A model generated the notes under the pieces. The model saw only the letters and a list, made by a program, of their open reading frames with translations. It ran no database searches and was not told the origin of the DNA. This document shows, piece after piece, positions 8,169 to 16,660 of a stretch of 64,000 nucleotides of DNA. The stretch is from Gammaproteobacteria bacterium UBA5078 (lineage in GTDB: Bacteria; Pseudomonadota; Gammaproteobacteria; Pseudomonadales; Pseudohongiellaceae), in contig DIAM01000013.1 of NCBI GenBank assembly GCA_002416505.1, positions 230,478 through 294,477 on the forward strand. Reading direction: 5' to 3'. The position numbers and the translations under genes are program-made. How positions within the stretch are numbered: the first letter of the stretch is position 1; every line of letters begins with the position of its first letter.

Positions 8169-8648
8169 TTAGTCCTGCCGTGTAAAGTGGCCCGACTTAC
8201 CGCCGAGCTTCTCCTGCAGGCAGATCTTCTCGATGACCATGCCCTTGTCCACCGCTTTACACATATCGTAGATGGTGAGCGCGGCCACCGAGGCGGCGGT
8301 TAATGCCTCCATCTCGACCCCAGTCTTACCATCCAAGCCACAGCGCGCGGTGATCAGCACCTGATTATTGTCGGCATCGACCTCGAAGTCGACCTTGACG
8401 GAGGTCAGCATGAGCGGGTGGCACAGAGGTATCAGGTCGGCGCACTTCTTGGCTGCCTGAATGCCCGCGATCCTTGCCACCGCCAGCACATCGCCCTTCT
8501 TATGCCCGCCAGCGACGATCAACTCTAGGGTCGCGGGTAGCATCGTGATGAGCGCCGTCGCGGTAGCCGAGCGCTTGCTGACCTGTTTGCCGCCGACATC
8601 CACCATGTGGGCATTGCCCTGCGCATCCAGATGCGTCAATTCACCCAT
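8169..8648 (-). CDS. moaC: Cyclic pyranopterin monophosphate synthase MoaC
   Basis: Forms cPMP from the product of MoaA in molybdenum cofactor synthesis. Family blocks are MVDVGGKQVSKRSATA, HKKGDVLAVARIAGIQAAKKCADLIPLCHPL, and DGKTGVEMEALTAASVAALTIYDMCKA with the conserved active-site Lys and His residues. I chose ATG 8648, which gives 159 residues (E. coli 161) and has GGAG upstream; the frame extends to 8711, but the added 21 residues do not look like MoaC. First gene of the moaCDE operon. No moaA or moaB is nearby, so the cluster is incomplete here. Confidence 0.94.
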   Translation of the reverse strand: MGELTHLDAQGNAHMVDVGGKQVSKRSATATALITMLPATLELIVAGGHKKGDVLAVARIAGIQAAKKCADLIPLCHPLMLTSVKVDFEVDADNNQVLITARCGLDGKTGVEMEALTAASVAALTIYDMCKAVDKGMVIEKICLQEKLGGKSGHFTRQD

Positions 8649-8827
8649 TTTCTTGCTCCACTGATTCGCTAATTTGCATGGGCCGGTATTATCCATGTAA
8701 AAGCCTCCCATCTAAAGCGATTCGTGCGCCCGTAGCCTCTGCCAGCAAATCGTCAAAGCTAGAGGCATTTTGACGCATTTTGAGTTAGGATTGCGCCTTT
8801 GCACAAAGCAGCGGAAACCCCTCAACG

Positions 8828-9277
8828 ATGGCCCAGTGGCACCCCCACAAGACAGTCGCGACAGTTGTCGAACACAACGCGCGCTTCTTGATGGTAGAAG
8901 AGTTAATCAAAGGCAAACTCGTCTTGAATCAGCCCGCGGGTCATCTGGAGGCGAATGAGAGCCTCGAGGCGGCCGCCATACGCGAAACCCTCGAGGAGAC
9001 CGCCTGGGAGGTCGAGCTCACCGGCTTTCTCGGCTTGTATCAACAGACCTCTAGCGTAGAGAATATTTGCTATATCCGTAGCTGCTTCATCGCCAGGGCC
9101 ATTCGAGAAGTACCGGGCTTGGCGCTGGATACCGATATAGTGCAGGCGCTGTGGTTAACCCGAGCAGAGTTGGAACAGCGCAAGGAGCAGATGCGCAGCC
9201 CAGTGGTGTTGCGAGTGATCGACGACTATCTGCGAGGCAAGGCCTATCCGCTCGACGTCGTGCAAACCCTTGATTGA
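8828..9277 (+). CDS. nudJ: NUDIX phosphatase NudJ
   Basis: A 149-residue NUDIX hydrolase. The NUDIX box runs from Gly38: GHLEANESLEAAAIRETLEE, matching G-x5-E-x7-R-E-U-x-E-E. E. coli NudJ (YmfB) dephosphorylates hydroxymethylpyrimidine pyrophosphate and some nucleotides, and sits immediately upstream of mnmA as here. The context, more than the sequence, separates NudJ from other NUDIX proteins. Ends 38 bases before the mnmA ATG and is probably co-transcribed with it. Confidence 0.87.
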   Translation: MAQWHPHKTVATVVEHNARFLMVEELIKGKLVLNQPAGHLEANESLEAAAIRETLEETAWEVELTGFLGLYQQTSSVENICYIRSCFIARAIREVPGLALDTDIVQALWLTRAELEQRKEQMRSPVVLRVIDDYLRGKAYPLDVVQTLD

Positions 9278-9315
9278 ACTGGGCCCTTATCGCCCCCAAG
9301 ACTGAATTCGAAACC

Positions 9316-10446
9316 ATGATTGCAAGCTCCACAAATACTGCGGCTAACGCCTCCATCAAAGTCATCGTCGGTATGTCCGGCGGCGTCGACTCGTCTGTGG
9401 CCGCCCTCCTGCTGCAAGAACAAGGCTATCAAGTCGAAGGCCTATTCATGAAGAATTGGGACGAGGACGACGACAGCGAGTACTGCACGGCAAAGGCCGA
9501 CTTGGCCGATGCCGAATCCGTATGCCGCAAGCTCGGCCTGAAACTGCACACGGCAAACTTCGCCTCCGAATACTGGGACAATGTCTTCGAGCATTTCATC
9601 GCCGAGTATCGCGCGGGGCGCACGCCGAACCCGGATATTCTCTGTAATCGCGAGATCAAGTTTAAGGCCTTCTTAGAGTACGCCACGGAGTTGGGCGCCG
9701 ACTATATCGCCACCGGCCACTATGTGCGCCGCGCCGTCATCGACACGCCGGGCGCAGAGCGCACGCTGTTACTCAAGGGTCTGGATCAGAACAAAGATCA
9801 GAGCTATTTCCTCAGCGCCGTGAACGAAGACAGCCTCGCCCGCAGCCTCTTCCCTGTCGGCGAGTTGGAGAAGAGCGAGGTACGCGCGCTAGCCTCCGAG
9901 CACGGCTTCGTCACCCACGACAAGAAAGACAGCACCGGCATCTGCTTTATCGGCGAGCGCAAGTTCAAGGACTTCCTGCAACGCTACCTGCCCGCCCAAC
10001 CTGGCGAGATCGAGACCGTAGACGGCATAGTGCTCGGCAAGCATCACGGCCTGATGTACCACACCTACGGACAACGCCAAGGCCTAGGGATCGGCGGCTT
10101 ACACGATTTCGGCGACGCGCCCTGGTATGTGGTGGGCAAAGATTTAGAGCGCAACGTGCTCGTAGTAGCGCAGGGCAACGAGAACGAATATCTTTACTCA
10201 GGCGCACTGCAGGCAACCCAGCTCGCATGGATCAATCATCAAGCGCCGCAGCTACCACTGCAATGCATGGCGAAGATACGCTACCGTCAGGCCGATCAAC
10301 ACTGCACGGTCGAGGCAATAGACGACGAGACTGTCATGGTCACATTCCGCGCACCGCAACGCGCCGTAACACCCGGTCAGAGCATCGTGTTCTATGACGG
10401 GGAAATTTGTTTGGGAGGAGCTGTCATTGAGCAATACTTCCGCTAA
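9316..10446 (+). CDS. mnmA: tRNA-specific 2-thiouridylase MnmA
   Basis: Puts sulfur on U34 of tRNA Lys, Glu and Gln, taking it from the IscS-Tus relay. It has the PP-loop GMSGGVDSS (residues 19-27), the catalytic Cys in NPDILCNREIKF, and the second active-site Cys in STGICFIGER. Length is 376 residues from ATG 9316 (E. coli 368). A TTG at 9274 would extend it, but those residues look unlike the family. The 3' end overlaps hflD by 20 bases. Confidence 0.96.
   Translation: MIASSTNTAANASIKVIVGMSGGVDSSVAALLLQEQGYQVEGLFMKNWDEDDDSEYCTAKADLADAESVCRKLGLKLHTANFASEYWDNVFEHFIAEYRAGRTPNPDILCNREIKFKAFLEYATELGADYIATGHYVRRAVIDTPGAERTLLLKGLDQNKDQSYFLSAVNEDSLARSLFPVGELEKSEVRALASEHGFVTHDKKDSTGICFIGERKFKDFLQRYLPAQPGEIETVDGIVLGKHHGLMYHTYGQRQGLGIGGLHDFGDAPWYVVGKDLERNVLVVAQGNENEYLYSGALQATQLAWINHQAPQLPLQCMAKIRYRQADQHCTVEAIDDETVMVTFRAPQRAVTPGQSIVFYDGEICLGGAVIEQYFR
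10414..10420 (+). promoter_or_regulatory. Strong ribosome binding site that fixes a TTG start for hflD
   Basis: GGAGGAG is followed after six bases by TTG at 10427. It lies inside mnmA. No comparable site stands before the ATG at 10394, so the TTG is the better start. Confidence 0.65.
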
Positions 10447-11119
10447 GTTCAACGATTGGGAATATCGCAATATCACACTGGCCGTAGTCGTCCAGTGTGC
10501 GCATCTGGTCAATACACTCGCCCATAGTGGGCGCGCGGATGAGGCGCAGATTAAAGCCTGTATCGACCCGCTCCTAGTCATCGACTCCGACTCGGTCGCG
10601 GACATCTACCCAGATGTCAGTCGCTTCTCCAATGGCCTGAGCATCCTGCAGAAATCCCTCGATAGCGATGGCATGAGAGAGTTCGGCGAGCCCATGAAAT
10701 ATGTGTTAGGAATGAGCGTGCTCCAACAGCAATTGATGCGTGTACCAGAGATGCAAGCTGCGATTCGGCAGCGCATGCAGCAGCGCGACACGCTGTTTCT
10801 CGATCGCGAGGAACAGGATCTGGATGCCGACAGCCTCATGCCCGTGCAGAAGTCTGACAACTACGACTACGCCGTACTCGCGGCGCTCTATCAGGACACT
10901 ATCAGCAAACTGACTTATCGCATTCACGTCAAGGGTAATGTGGAACACCTGCGCAACCAACGCGTGGCCGACCAGATTCGCGCCTTGCTATTAGCGGGCA
11001 TTCGCTCGGCCCTACTCTGGCATCAACTCGGCGGGCGCCGTTGGCACCTGTTTTTCTACAAGCGACGCATTCGCGACAGTGTGGCGGCTATTCGCCGCAA
11101 CCTGTTTGCAATTCATTAA
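10427..11119 (+). CDS. hflD: High frequency lysogenization protein HflD homolog
   Basis: A 230-residue, mostly helical protein of the HflD (YcfC, formerly DUF489) family, a peripheral inner-membrane protein that in E. coli binds phage lambda CII. Its ordinary cellular role is unclear. The block DWEYRNITLAVVVQCAHLVNTLAHSG and the C-terminal AGIRSALLWHQLGGRRWHLFFYKRRI fit the family. Its place between mnmA and purB is conserved with E. coli. The TTG start rests on the GGAGGAG site just upstream; ATG 10394 is the alternative. Confidence 0.9.
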   Translation: MSNTSAKFNDWEYRNITLAVVVQCAHLVNTLAHSGRADEAQIKACIDPLLVIDSDSVADIYPDVSRFSNGLSILQKSLDSDGMREFGEPMKYVLGMSVLQQQLMRVPEMQAAIRQRMQQRDTLFLDREEQDLDADSLMPVQKSDNYDYAVLAALYQDTISKLTYRIHVKGNVEHLRNQRVADQIRALLLAGIRSALLWHQLGGRRWHLFFYKRRIRDSVAAIRRNLFAIH

Positions 11120-11144
11120 TAAACCTCTCGGCTAGGACACTAAC

Positions 11145-12521
11145 ATGACAGCGAGCCCCTTAAGCGGACTGACCGCCATCTCCCCCATCGACGGACGTTA
11201 TCGCAACAAGGTCGATATCTTAGGCAACTACTTCAGCGAGTTTGCGCTGATACGCTACCGCGTGATCGTCGAGATTCGTTGGCTGCAATGTCTCGCGGCA
11301 CACCCTCAAGTCACCGAGGCCCCCGCGATCTCCAGCGCTGGCAATCAAGTGCTCGAGGACATCATCGCCAATTTCTCGATTGCAGACGCGCAGCGTGTGA
11401 AAGACATCGAAGCCACGACGAATCACGACGTTAAGGCGGTCGAGTATTTCCTCAAGGAGCGCGTCAGCAGCCACGCAGACCTCGCCACACAGATCGAGTT
11501 CGTTCACTTCGCCTGCACATCCGAGGACATCAATAATCTGTCTTATGCCCTGATGCTCAAAGAAGGCCGCGATGAGGTCATGCTGCCGCTGATGCAGCAA
11601 CTAGTCGACAAGCTACGCAGCATGGCGCACGAGCTCGCCGAGCAGCCGCTATTGTCGCGCACCCATGGCCAGACGGCATCGCCCTCCACCATAGGCAAGG
11701 AGATCGCTAACGTGGTCGCCAGGCTAGAGCGCCAGCTCAAGCAGTTTAAGCACAACGAGATCCTCGGCAAGATCAACGGGGCGGTCGGCAATTATAATGC
11801 CCACCTGTCGGCCTATCCCGATATCGATTGGCAGGCCAATGCGCAAGGTTTCGTCGAGTCCCTAGGGCTGCAATGGAACCCCTATACGACGCAGATTGAA
11901 CCACACGACTATATCGCCGAACTGTTCTCGGCGCTGTGTCGATTCAATACCATCCTCATCGACTTCGACCGCGACGTGTGGGGCTATATCTCCCTTGGCT
12001 ACTTCAAGCAGCGCACCATCGCCGGAGAAGTGGGCTCGTCGACGATGCCGCATAAAGTCAATCCGATCGACTTCGAGAACTCCGAGGGCAACCTAGGCAT
12101 CGGCAACGCCGTGATGCAGCATATGGCAGAGAAACTCCCGATCTCGCGCTGGCAGCGTGACCTGACCGACTCCACGGTATTGCGCAACATCGGTGTCGGC
12201 TTCGCCCACAGCGTGATCGCCTACCACGCCACACTCAAGGGCCTGAGCAAGCTGAATCTTGCGCCGGAGAAACTGCTCGCCGATCTCGACAATAGCTGGG
12301 AAGTATTGGCCGAACCGATCCAGACGGTGATGCGTCGCTATAACGTGGACCAACCATATGAGAAGCTCAAGGCGTTGACACGTGGCCAGAAAATTAATCA
12401 ACAGGTATTGGAGCAGTTTGTCGACACCCTCGACATCCCAGAGGAAGGCAAGGCCCTGCTGCGCTCGCTGCGCCCAGAGAACTACATAGGCAACGCTATC
12501 GATCAGGCGAAGAAGGTTTAA
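11145..12521 (+). CDS. purB: Adenylosuccinate lyase
   Basis: Acts twice in purine synthesis: SAICAR to AICAR, and adenylosuccinate to AMP. A 458-residue member of the fumarase/aspartase superfamily with the signature GSSTMPHKVNPIDFENSEGN, the block SRTHGQTASPSTIGKE with the catalytic His, and FVHFACTSEDINN. The N-terminus LTAISPIDGRY is canonical. Starts 25 bases after hflD, so it probably belongs to the nudJ-mnmA-hflD-purB transcript. Confidence 0.97.
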   Translation: MTASPLSGLTAISPIDGRYRNKVDILGNYFSEFALIRYRVIVEIRWLQCLAAHPQVTEAPAISSAGNQVLEDIIANFSIADAQRVKDIEATTNHDVKAVEYFLKERVSSHADLATQIEFVHFACTSEDINNLSYALMLKEGRDEVMLPLMQQLVDKLRSMAHELAEQPLLSRTHGQTASPSTIGKEIANVVARLERQLKQFKHNEILGKINGAVGNYNAHLSAYPDIDWQANAQGFVESLGLQWNPYTTQIEPHDYIAELFSALCRFNTILIDFDRDVWGYISLGYFKQRTIAGEVGSSTMPHKVNPIDFENSEGNLGIGNAVMQHMAEKLPISRWQRDLTDSTVLRNIGVGFAHSVIAYHATLKGLSKLNLAPEKLLADLDNSWEVLAEPIQTVMRRYNVDQPYEKLKALTRGQKINQQVLEQFVDTLDIPEEGKALLRSLRPENYIGNAIDQAKKV

Positions 12522-12552
12522 TGCGCCCTAAGTTGCTAAGCGGAGTACGCCC

Positions 12553-13737
12553 TTGAGCCCTGCCCTATTGCCCAAGTCTTTCGATGTAGAACGCTTTCTC
12601 GCCGAGTACTGGCAGAAGAAGCCGCTCCTGATTCGGGGCAATGGCAGCTTCGCCGATCCTCTGGAGGTAGACGAGCTCGCCGGCATGGCCTGCGAGGAGT
12701 TCATCGAGTCGCGCCTGATCCTCAGCGACCCGACGCAGGAGCATTGGACGCTGCGCAACGGGCCCTTCCCAGAGGCCGAGTTGCGCACCCTAGCGACGAG
12801 TCATTGGAGCCTGTTGATACAGGCGGCCGATCAATGGGACGAGGGCGCGCGCGCCATTCTAGAGTCCTTCGACTTTATCCCGCGTTGGCGTATCGATGAT
12901 CTGATGATCAGCCTCGCCAGCGATGGCGGCGGCGTTGGACCGCACTTCGACTACTACGATGTCTTCCTGATCCAGGGGCTCGGTAAGAAGCGTTGGCGTC
13001 TGGGCGGCCGCGTGGATAGCGACACCGAGCTGCGCAGCGATACCGACATGAAACTGCTGCGGCATTTTCAGACCGAGGAAGATTGGATCGTGGAGCCAGG
13101 CGACATCCTCTACATACCGCCGAATATTGCGCACTATGGCCAGTCTATCGGCACCAGCATCACCTATTCGGTAGGTTTTCGAACGCCCTCGGTGGCAGAG
13201 CTACTCGATGATATCAGCAATGAGTTGATCGAGTCGCTGCGCGAGGATGAGCGCTATGTCGATACCGCACCGCGGCGCCCAGGCCGGGTCGGCGAAATCA
13301 GCCCAAGCGTGAACGAGCAGGTGTTAGCGCTGCTGCAACAGCGTCTGCTCGACGCGGCGCTAGTGTCGCGCAGCTTCGGCAAGTATATGACTCAGGCGAA
13401 ATACCCTGACTTGGTAGAGACGCCCGCTCCCCTGTCAGCTGCCGAGCTAGGCGCCTTGCTCGAGGACGGCGCCACGCTGCAACGCCACCCAATCGCACGC
13501 TTCGCCTTCACCCAGCACGCCGACGGCAGCACCGAATTGTTCGCCGGCGGTCACAGCCTAGTGAGCCCAGCGTCCTTCGATGCCACTCTCGAGGCGCTGT
13601 GTGACCCGTTTGCCGCAGAGCCGGATTGGGCTATCCTGTTTCAGGCAGACCAGAACAACGCAAACACGATTCTCGCACTATATAATCAGGGTAATTTGTG
13701 GATTGCAGACTCTTTCGACGAGCATGATGAGGCCTAA
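12553..13737 (+). CDS. roxA: Ribosomal protein uL16 3-hydroxylase RoxA (cupin / JmjC-like oxygenase)
   Basis: A 394-residue Fe(II)/2-oxoglutarate oxygenase of the YcfD/RoxA family, which hydroxylates an arginine of ribosomal protein L16. The metal site is visible as H-F-D in GGVGPHFDYYDVFLIQG, and the distal His in LYIPPNIAHYGQS. The C-terminal half holds the winged-helix-like dimerisation part of the family. The start is TTG 12553, with GGAG seven bases upstream. Lies 31 bases after purB; E. coli ycfD is also in the wider purB neighbourhood. Confidence 0.9.
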   Translation: MSPALLPKSFDVERFLAEYWQKKPLLIRGNGSFADPLEVDELAGMACEEFIESRLILSDPTQEHWTLRNGPFPEAELRTLATSHWSLLIQAADQWDEGARAILESFDFIPRWRIDDLMISLASDGGGVGPHFDYYDVFLIQGLGKKRWRLGGRVDSDTELRSDTDMKLLRHFQTEEDWIVEPGDILYIPPNIAHYGQSIGTSITYSVGFRTPSVAELLDDISNELIESLREDERYVDTAPRRPGRVGEISPSVNEQVLALLQQRLLDAALVSRSFGKYMTQAKYPDLVETPAPLSAAELGALLEDGATLQRHPIARFAFTQHADGSTELFAGGHSLVSPASFDATLEALCDPFAAEPDWAILFQADQNNANTILALYNQGNLWIADSFDEHDEA

Positions 13738-14537
13738 TGAACATCGCGAACACACTATTGTCCTGTAAACGCCTAGCCTCGCGCGGCGCATTGTTACTAG
13801 GCTTGGCCATGCTAAACCCGGCGTTGTACGCGCAGAACGCCCCCATTGCCGCCAATCAACAGGCCGTGATCGAGATAGTGCGGCTGCAACATAGGAGCCC
13901 CGACCTGATCCGCGGCGCCCTGCTCCCGCACCTAGACGAGCGCGGCGCGATCAGCCAGATCGACAATAATCTGATCATTAGTACCTCACGGGCAAATCTG
14001 GACGAACTCGAGGCCCTCATCGAGCAGCTCGACGTTGCCCTCAAGCAATTGCTTATTCGGGTAGATTTTAACTATGCCGCGGCGAACGTGCAGACCGCAG
14101 ACGACGGCAGTCAAACGGACAGCGTCAGCACTCGCCGCCTCGAACACCCCGTGCAGAGCATGTTGGTAACCGAGGGCCAATTCGCCTACTTCAATCGCTA
14201 TCAGGAATCGCCTCAGCTTAGCCCCGTGTTCGGTCCCTACGGCGTGCAGTTAATGCAGGATAGGGTACGCTCGGAGCAGAGCGTGGCCGTAAAGGCCGAG
14301 ATACGCGATGAAGTAGTAGCTCTCGAGTTCGCCGCGTCCATGATTCAAGCGGGCGGCGGCACGGACATGGAACAGGGCCAGGCGCTGAGCAGCACGGTAC
14401 AGGTAGGCCTGAATCAGTGGATTCCATTGCAGCAGGCCGCCGAGCGTTCGCAGATGTTCTTCGATAGCATCGAACCGTTCACGGCGACCACCACGCTCGA
14501 AGGCGGTTTGGCTGTCCGCATAGAAGTCATGCCCTAA
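13737..14537 (+). CDS. Exported protein with a secretin-type N-domain, function unknown
   Basis: A 266-residue protein with a signal peptide (hydrophobic LASRGALLLGLAMLNPALYAQ, probable cut after the Ala-Gln region near residue 32). The block VIEIVRLQHRSPDLIRGALLPHLDERG, then QIDNNLIISTSRANLDELEALIEQLDV, is the pattern of periplasmic N-domains of type II/III secretins, which alternate short strands and helices. The membrane-embedded secretin barrel is absent, so it is not a pore. Start and roxA stop overlap as TAATG, implying coupled translation. Role in the cell is not known; a periplasmic scaffold or pilus-assembly accessory is a guess. Confidence 0.65.
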   Translation: MNIANTLLSCKRLASRGALLLGLAMLNPALYAQNAPIAANQQAVIEIVRLQHRSPDLIRGALLPHLDERGAISQIDNNLIISTSRANLDELEALIEQLDVALKQLLIRVDFNYAAANVQTADDGSQTDSVSTRRLEHPVQSMLVTEGQFAYFNRYQESPQLSPVFGPYGVQLMQDRVRSEQSVAVKAEIRDEVVALEFAASMIQAGGGTDMEQGQALSSTVQVGLNQWIPLQQAAERSQMFFDSIEPFTATTTLEGGLAVRIEVMP

Positions 14538-14572
14538 ATCGTCTATTCCACCCCTTAGCGCAGAGGCATCGC

Positions 14573-15856
14573 GTGTCCCAAATTAGCGAGTATCTGCTCG
14601 ACACCCTCCCCTATGAGCGCGATTGCGCAGCCCTGCTGTGTCGCCTGCAGTCACTGCCAGGCCTAGTAGCACTAGACAGCGGCCTCGGGCAGGATCGTAA
14701 CGGGCGCTATGACATCATCAGCGCCCTGCCCACCGTATCGCTCACCGACCCAGCGCAGCAGGCGGATATGTTTGCCCGCGTGCAACAGGCGCTCGAACAG
14801 GAGCGCCCGACACTGCCCGCCCCGGACGCGCTGCGAGCCCTGCCCTTCGGTGGCGGCGCACTGGGCTATTTCGCCTACGATGGTAGCGCCAACATCGGCA
14901 TCTATCACTGGGCGATCGTGATCGATCACCAGCAGCGGCGCACTCACTTATTCGCCCTGCCGGGTTGCCCTTCGCAGACTTGGGTGCGGGTCGCAGAGGC
15001 ACTCGCGCAACCCATTGAAACACCGACCGAATTCGAGCTTGCCAAAGCCTTCGAGTCGAATCTCAGCCCAGCGCAATATGCCGCCGCCTTCGCGCGCATC
15101 CAAGACTATATCCAGGCGGGCGACTGCTATCAGGTGAACCTCGCGCAGCGCTTCAACAGTCGCTATAGCGGCGATCCGCTGCGCGCCTATCTGCGCCTGC
15201 GCAAGGGTATCCACAGCCCCTTCGCGGGGTTTATGCGCACCGACGGCGGCGCGCTGCTCAGCTTCTCACCGGAGCGCTTCATACGAGTCCACGACACGCA
15301 GGTGCTCACCCAACCGATCAAGGGCACGCGGCCGCGCTCGGTGGACCCAGAGCGGGACCTAGCGCTGGCGAGGGAGTTACAGGACAGTGACAAGGACAGG
15401 GCCGAGAATCTCATGATCGTCGATCTGCTGCGCAACGATCTGGGTACGCTGTGCGTCACCGGCTCTATCAAGGTAGAGCGATTATTCGAACTGCACAGCT
15501 TCACCAATGTGCATCATCTGGTCAGCAGCATCCGCGCCCGGCTCGGGCCAGAGCATGGCGCCTTGGCGCTATTGCGCAACTGCTTCCCCGGTGGCTCGAT
15601 CACCGGCGCGCCGAAGAAACGCGCCATGGAGATCATCGCGGAGCTGGAGCCGGACTCGCGCCAAGTGTATTGCGGCACGCTGGGCTATGTGGGATTCGAT
15701 GGGAATTTAGACAGCAATATTATGATCCGCACCCTGCACTGCGCACAGGGCGAGATCTATTGCTGGGGCGGAGGCGGCATCGTTGCCGACTCCATATGCG
15801 CCCAAGAATATCAGGAATGTTTCGACAAAATAAACAATATAATCAATAAATTATAA
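14573..15856 (+). CDS. pabB: Aminodeoxychorismate synthase component I
   Basis: Combines chorismate with ammonia from PabA to 4-amino-4-deoxychorismate for folate. Chorismate-binding blocks are LTQPIKGTRPRS (the Lys is characteristic of PabB), ENLMIVDLLRNDLG, FPGGSITGAPKKRAMEII and YCGTLGYVGFDGNLDSNIMIRT. The PIKGT motif and the 427-residue length favour PabB over TrpE. Start is GTG 14573 with AGAGG six bases upstream. No pabA or pabC is next to it. Confidence 0.92.
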   Translation: MSQISEYLLDTLPYERDCAALLCRLQSLPGLVALDSGLGQDRNGRYDIISALPTVSLTDPAQQADMFARVQQALEQERPTLPAPDALRALPFGGGALGYFAYDGSANIGIYHWAIVIDHQQRRTHLFALPGCPSQTWVRVAEALAQPIETPTEFELAKAFESNLSPAQYAAAFARIQDYIQAGDCYQVNLAQRFNSRYSGDPLRAYLRLRKGIHSPFAGFMRTDGGALLSFSPERFIRVHDTQVLTQPIKGTRPRSVDPERDLALARELQDSDKDRAENLMIVDLLRNDLGTLCVTGSIKVERLFELHSFTNVHHLVSSIRARLGPEHGALALLRNCFPGGSITGAPKKRAMEIIAELEPDSRQVYCGTLGYVGFDGNLDSNIMIRTLHCAQGEIYCWGGGGIVADSICAQEYQECFDKINNIINKL

Positions 15857-15874
15857 CGTTAACTTAATGCTGGA

Positions 15875-16492
15875 TTAGTCCGCAATGATGCGCGGACTGC
15901 CCTTCGCGAAGGCCTGCTGTAGCTGCTTATATTCTGTCACCGAAGCAAACTGCGGGAACTCATCGATGACGTTCTGTGGGGCACGGAACAGCACGCCCAA
16001 GTCGGCCTCGGACAGCATCGTGGTGTCGTTGTAGGAATCACCGGCGGCCATGACTGTGTAGTTCAACTCATGGAAAGCCTTGACGCACTGACGCTTAGGA
16101 TCTTTCTGACGCAGCTTATAGTCGGTGACCTTGCCGGTCTCGTCCGTAATCAGGCGATGGCAGAACAAGGTCGGAAAGCCCAGCTGACGCATCAGGGGTT
16201 GGGAGAACTCATAGAAGGTGTCCGAGAGGATCACCACCTGGAAGCGCTCGCGCAGCCAGTTCACAAACTCCGGCGCACCGGGCATTGGGCTCATCTCGGC
16301 GATTACGGCCTGGATGTCCGGCAAACCCAGCTTGTGCTCGCTCAGAATACGCAGGCGTTGGCGCATCAACACGTCGTAGTCGGGAATGTCGCGTGTTGTA
16401 GCCCGCAGCTCATCGATACCCGTACGTTCCGCGAACCCAATCCAGATTTCTGGGACCAACACTCCTTCAAGATCAAGACATACTACTTCCAA
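15875..16492 (-). CDS. thrH: Bifunctional phosphoserine phosphatase / homoserine phosphotransferase ThrH
   Basis: A HAD-superfamily protein of 205 residues, the same length as Pseudomonas ThrH and very close to it as remembered. It has CLDLEGVLVPEIW with the nucleophile Asp, VVILSDTFYEFSQPLMRQLGFPTLFCHRL, LRQKDPKRQ and AAGDSYNDTTMLSEADLG. ThrH can move phosphate from phosphoserine to homoserine and bypasses ThrB or SerB. The frame extends to 16735, but the TTG at 16492 behind AGGGGA (six-base spacer, 16499-16504) gives the family start. Divergent from cysH, as in Pseudomonas. Confidence 0.93.
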   Translation of the reverse strand: MEVVCLDLEGVLVPEIWIGFAERTGIDELRATTRDIPDYDVLMRQRLRILSEHKLGLPDIQAVIAEMSPMPGAPEFVNWLRERFQVVILSDTFYEFSQPLMRQLGFPTLFCHRLITDETGKVTDYKLRQKDPKRQCVKAFHELNYTVMAAGDSYNDTTMLSEADLGVLFRAPQNVIDEFPQFASVTEYKQLQQAFAKGSPRIIAD

Positions 16493-16660
16493 CGCGATTC
16501 CCCTTTGCCAAAGGCTTAAATTCAAAACGCGTAAATGTACCCACATCCCGCGGGCTATGCAAGGTAACGCGCTGTTTACCCACAGCGTCAAATCGTAGAG
16601 AATGCCACGCACAGACCACGCGGCTAGCGCCGCCACAGTGCCATCGAAGTGAAGGACACC

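Noticed and set aside
8649..8827. Molybdenum-cofactor riboswitch before moaC
   Set aside because: The divergent nudJ leaves less than 180 bases and I could not find the expected long paired elements; absence cannot be proved by eye.
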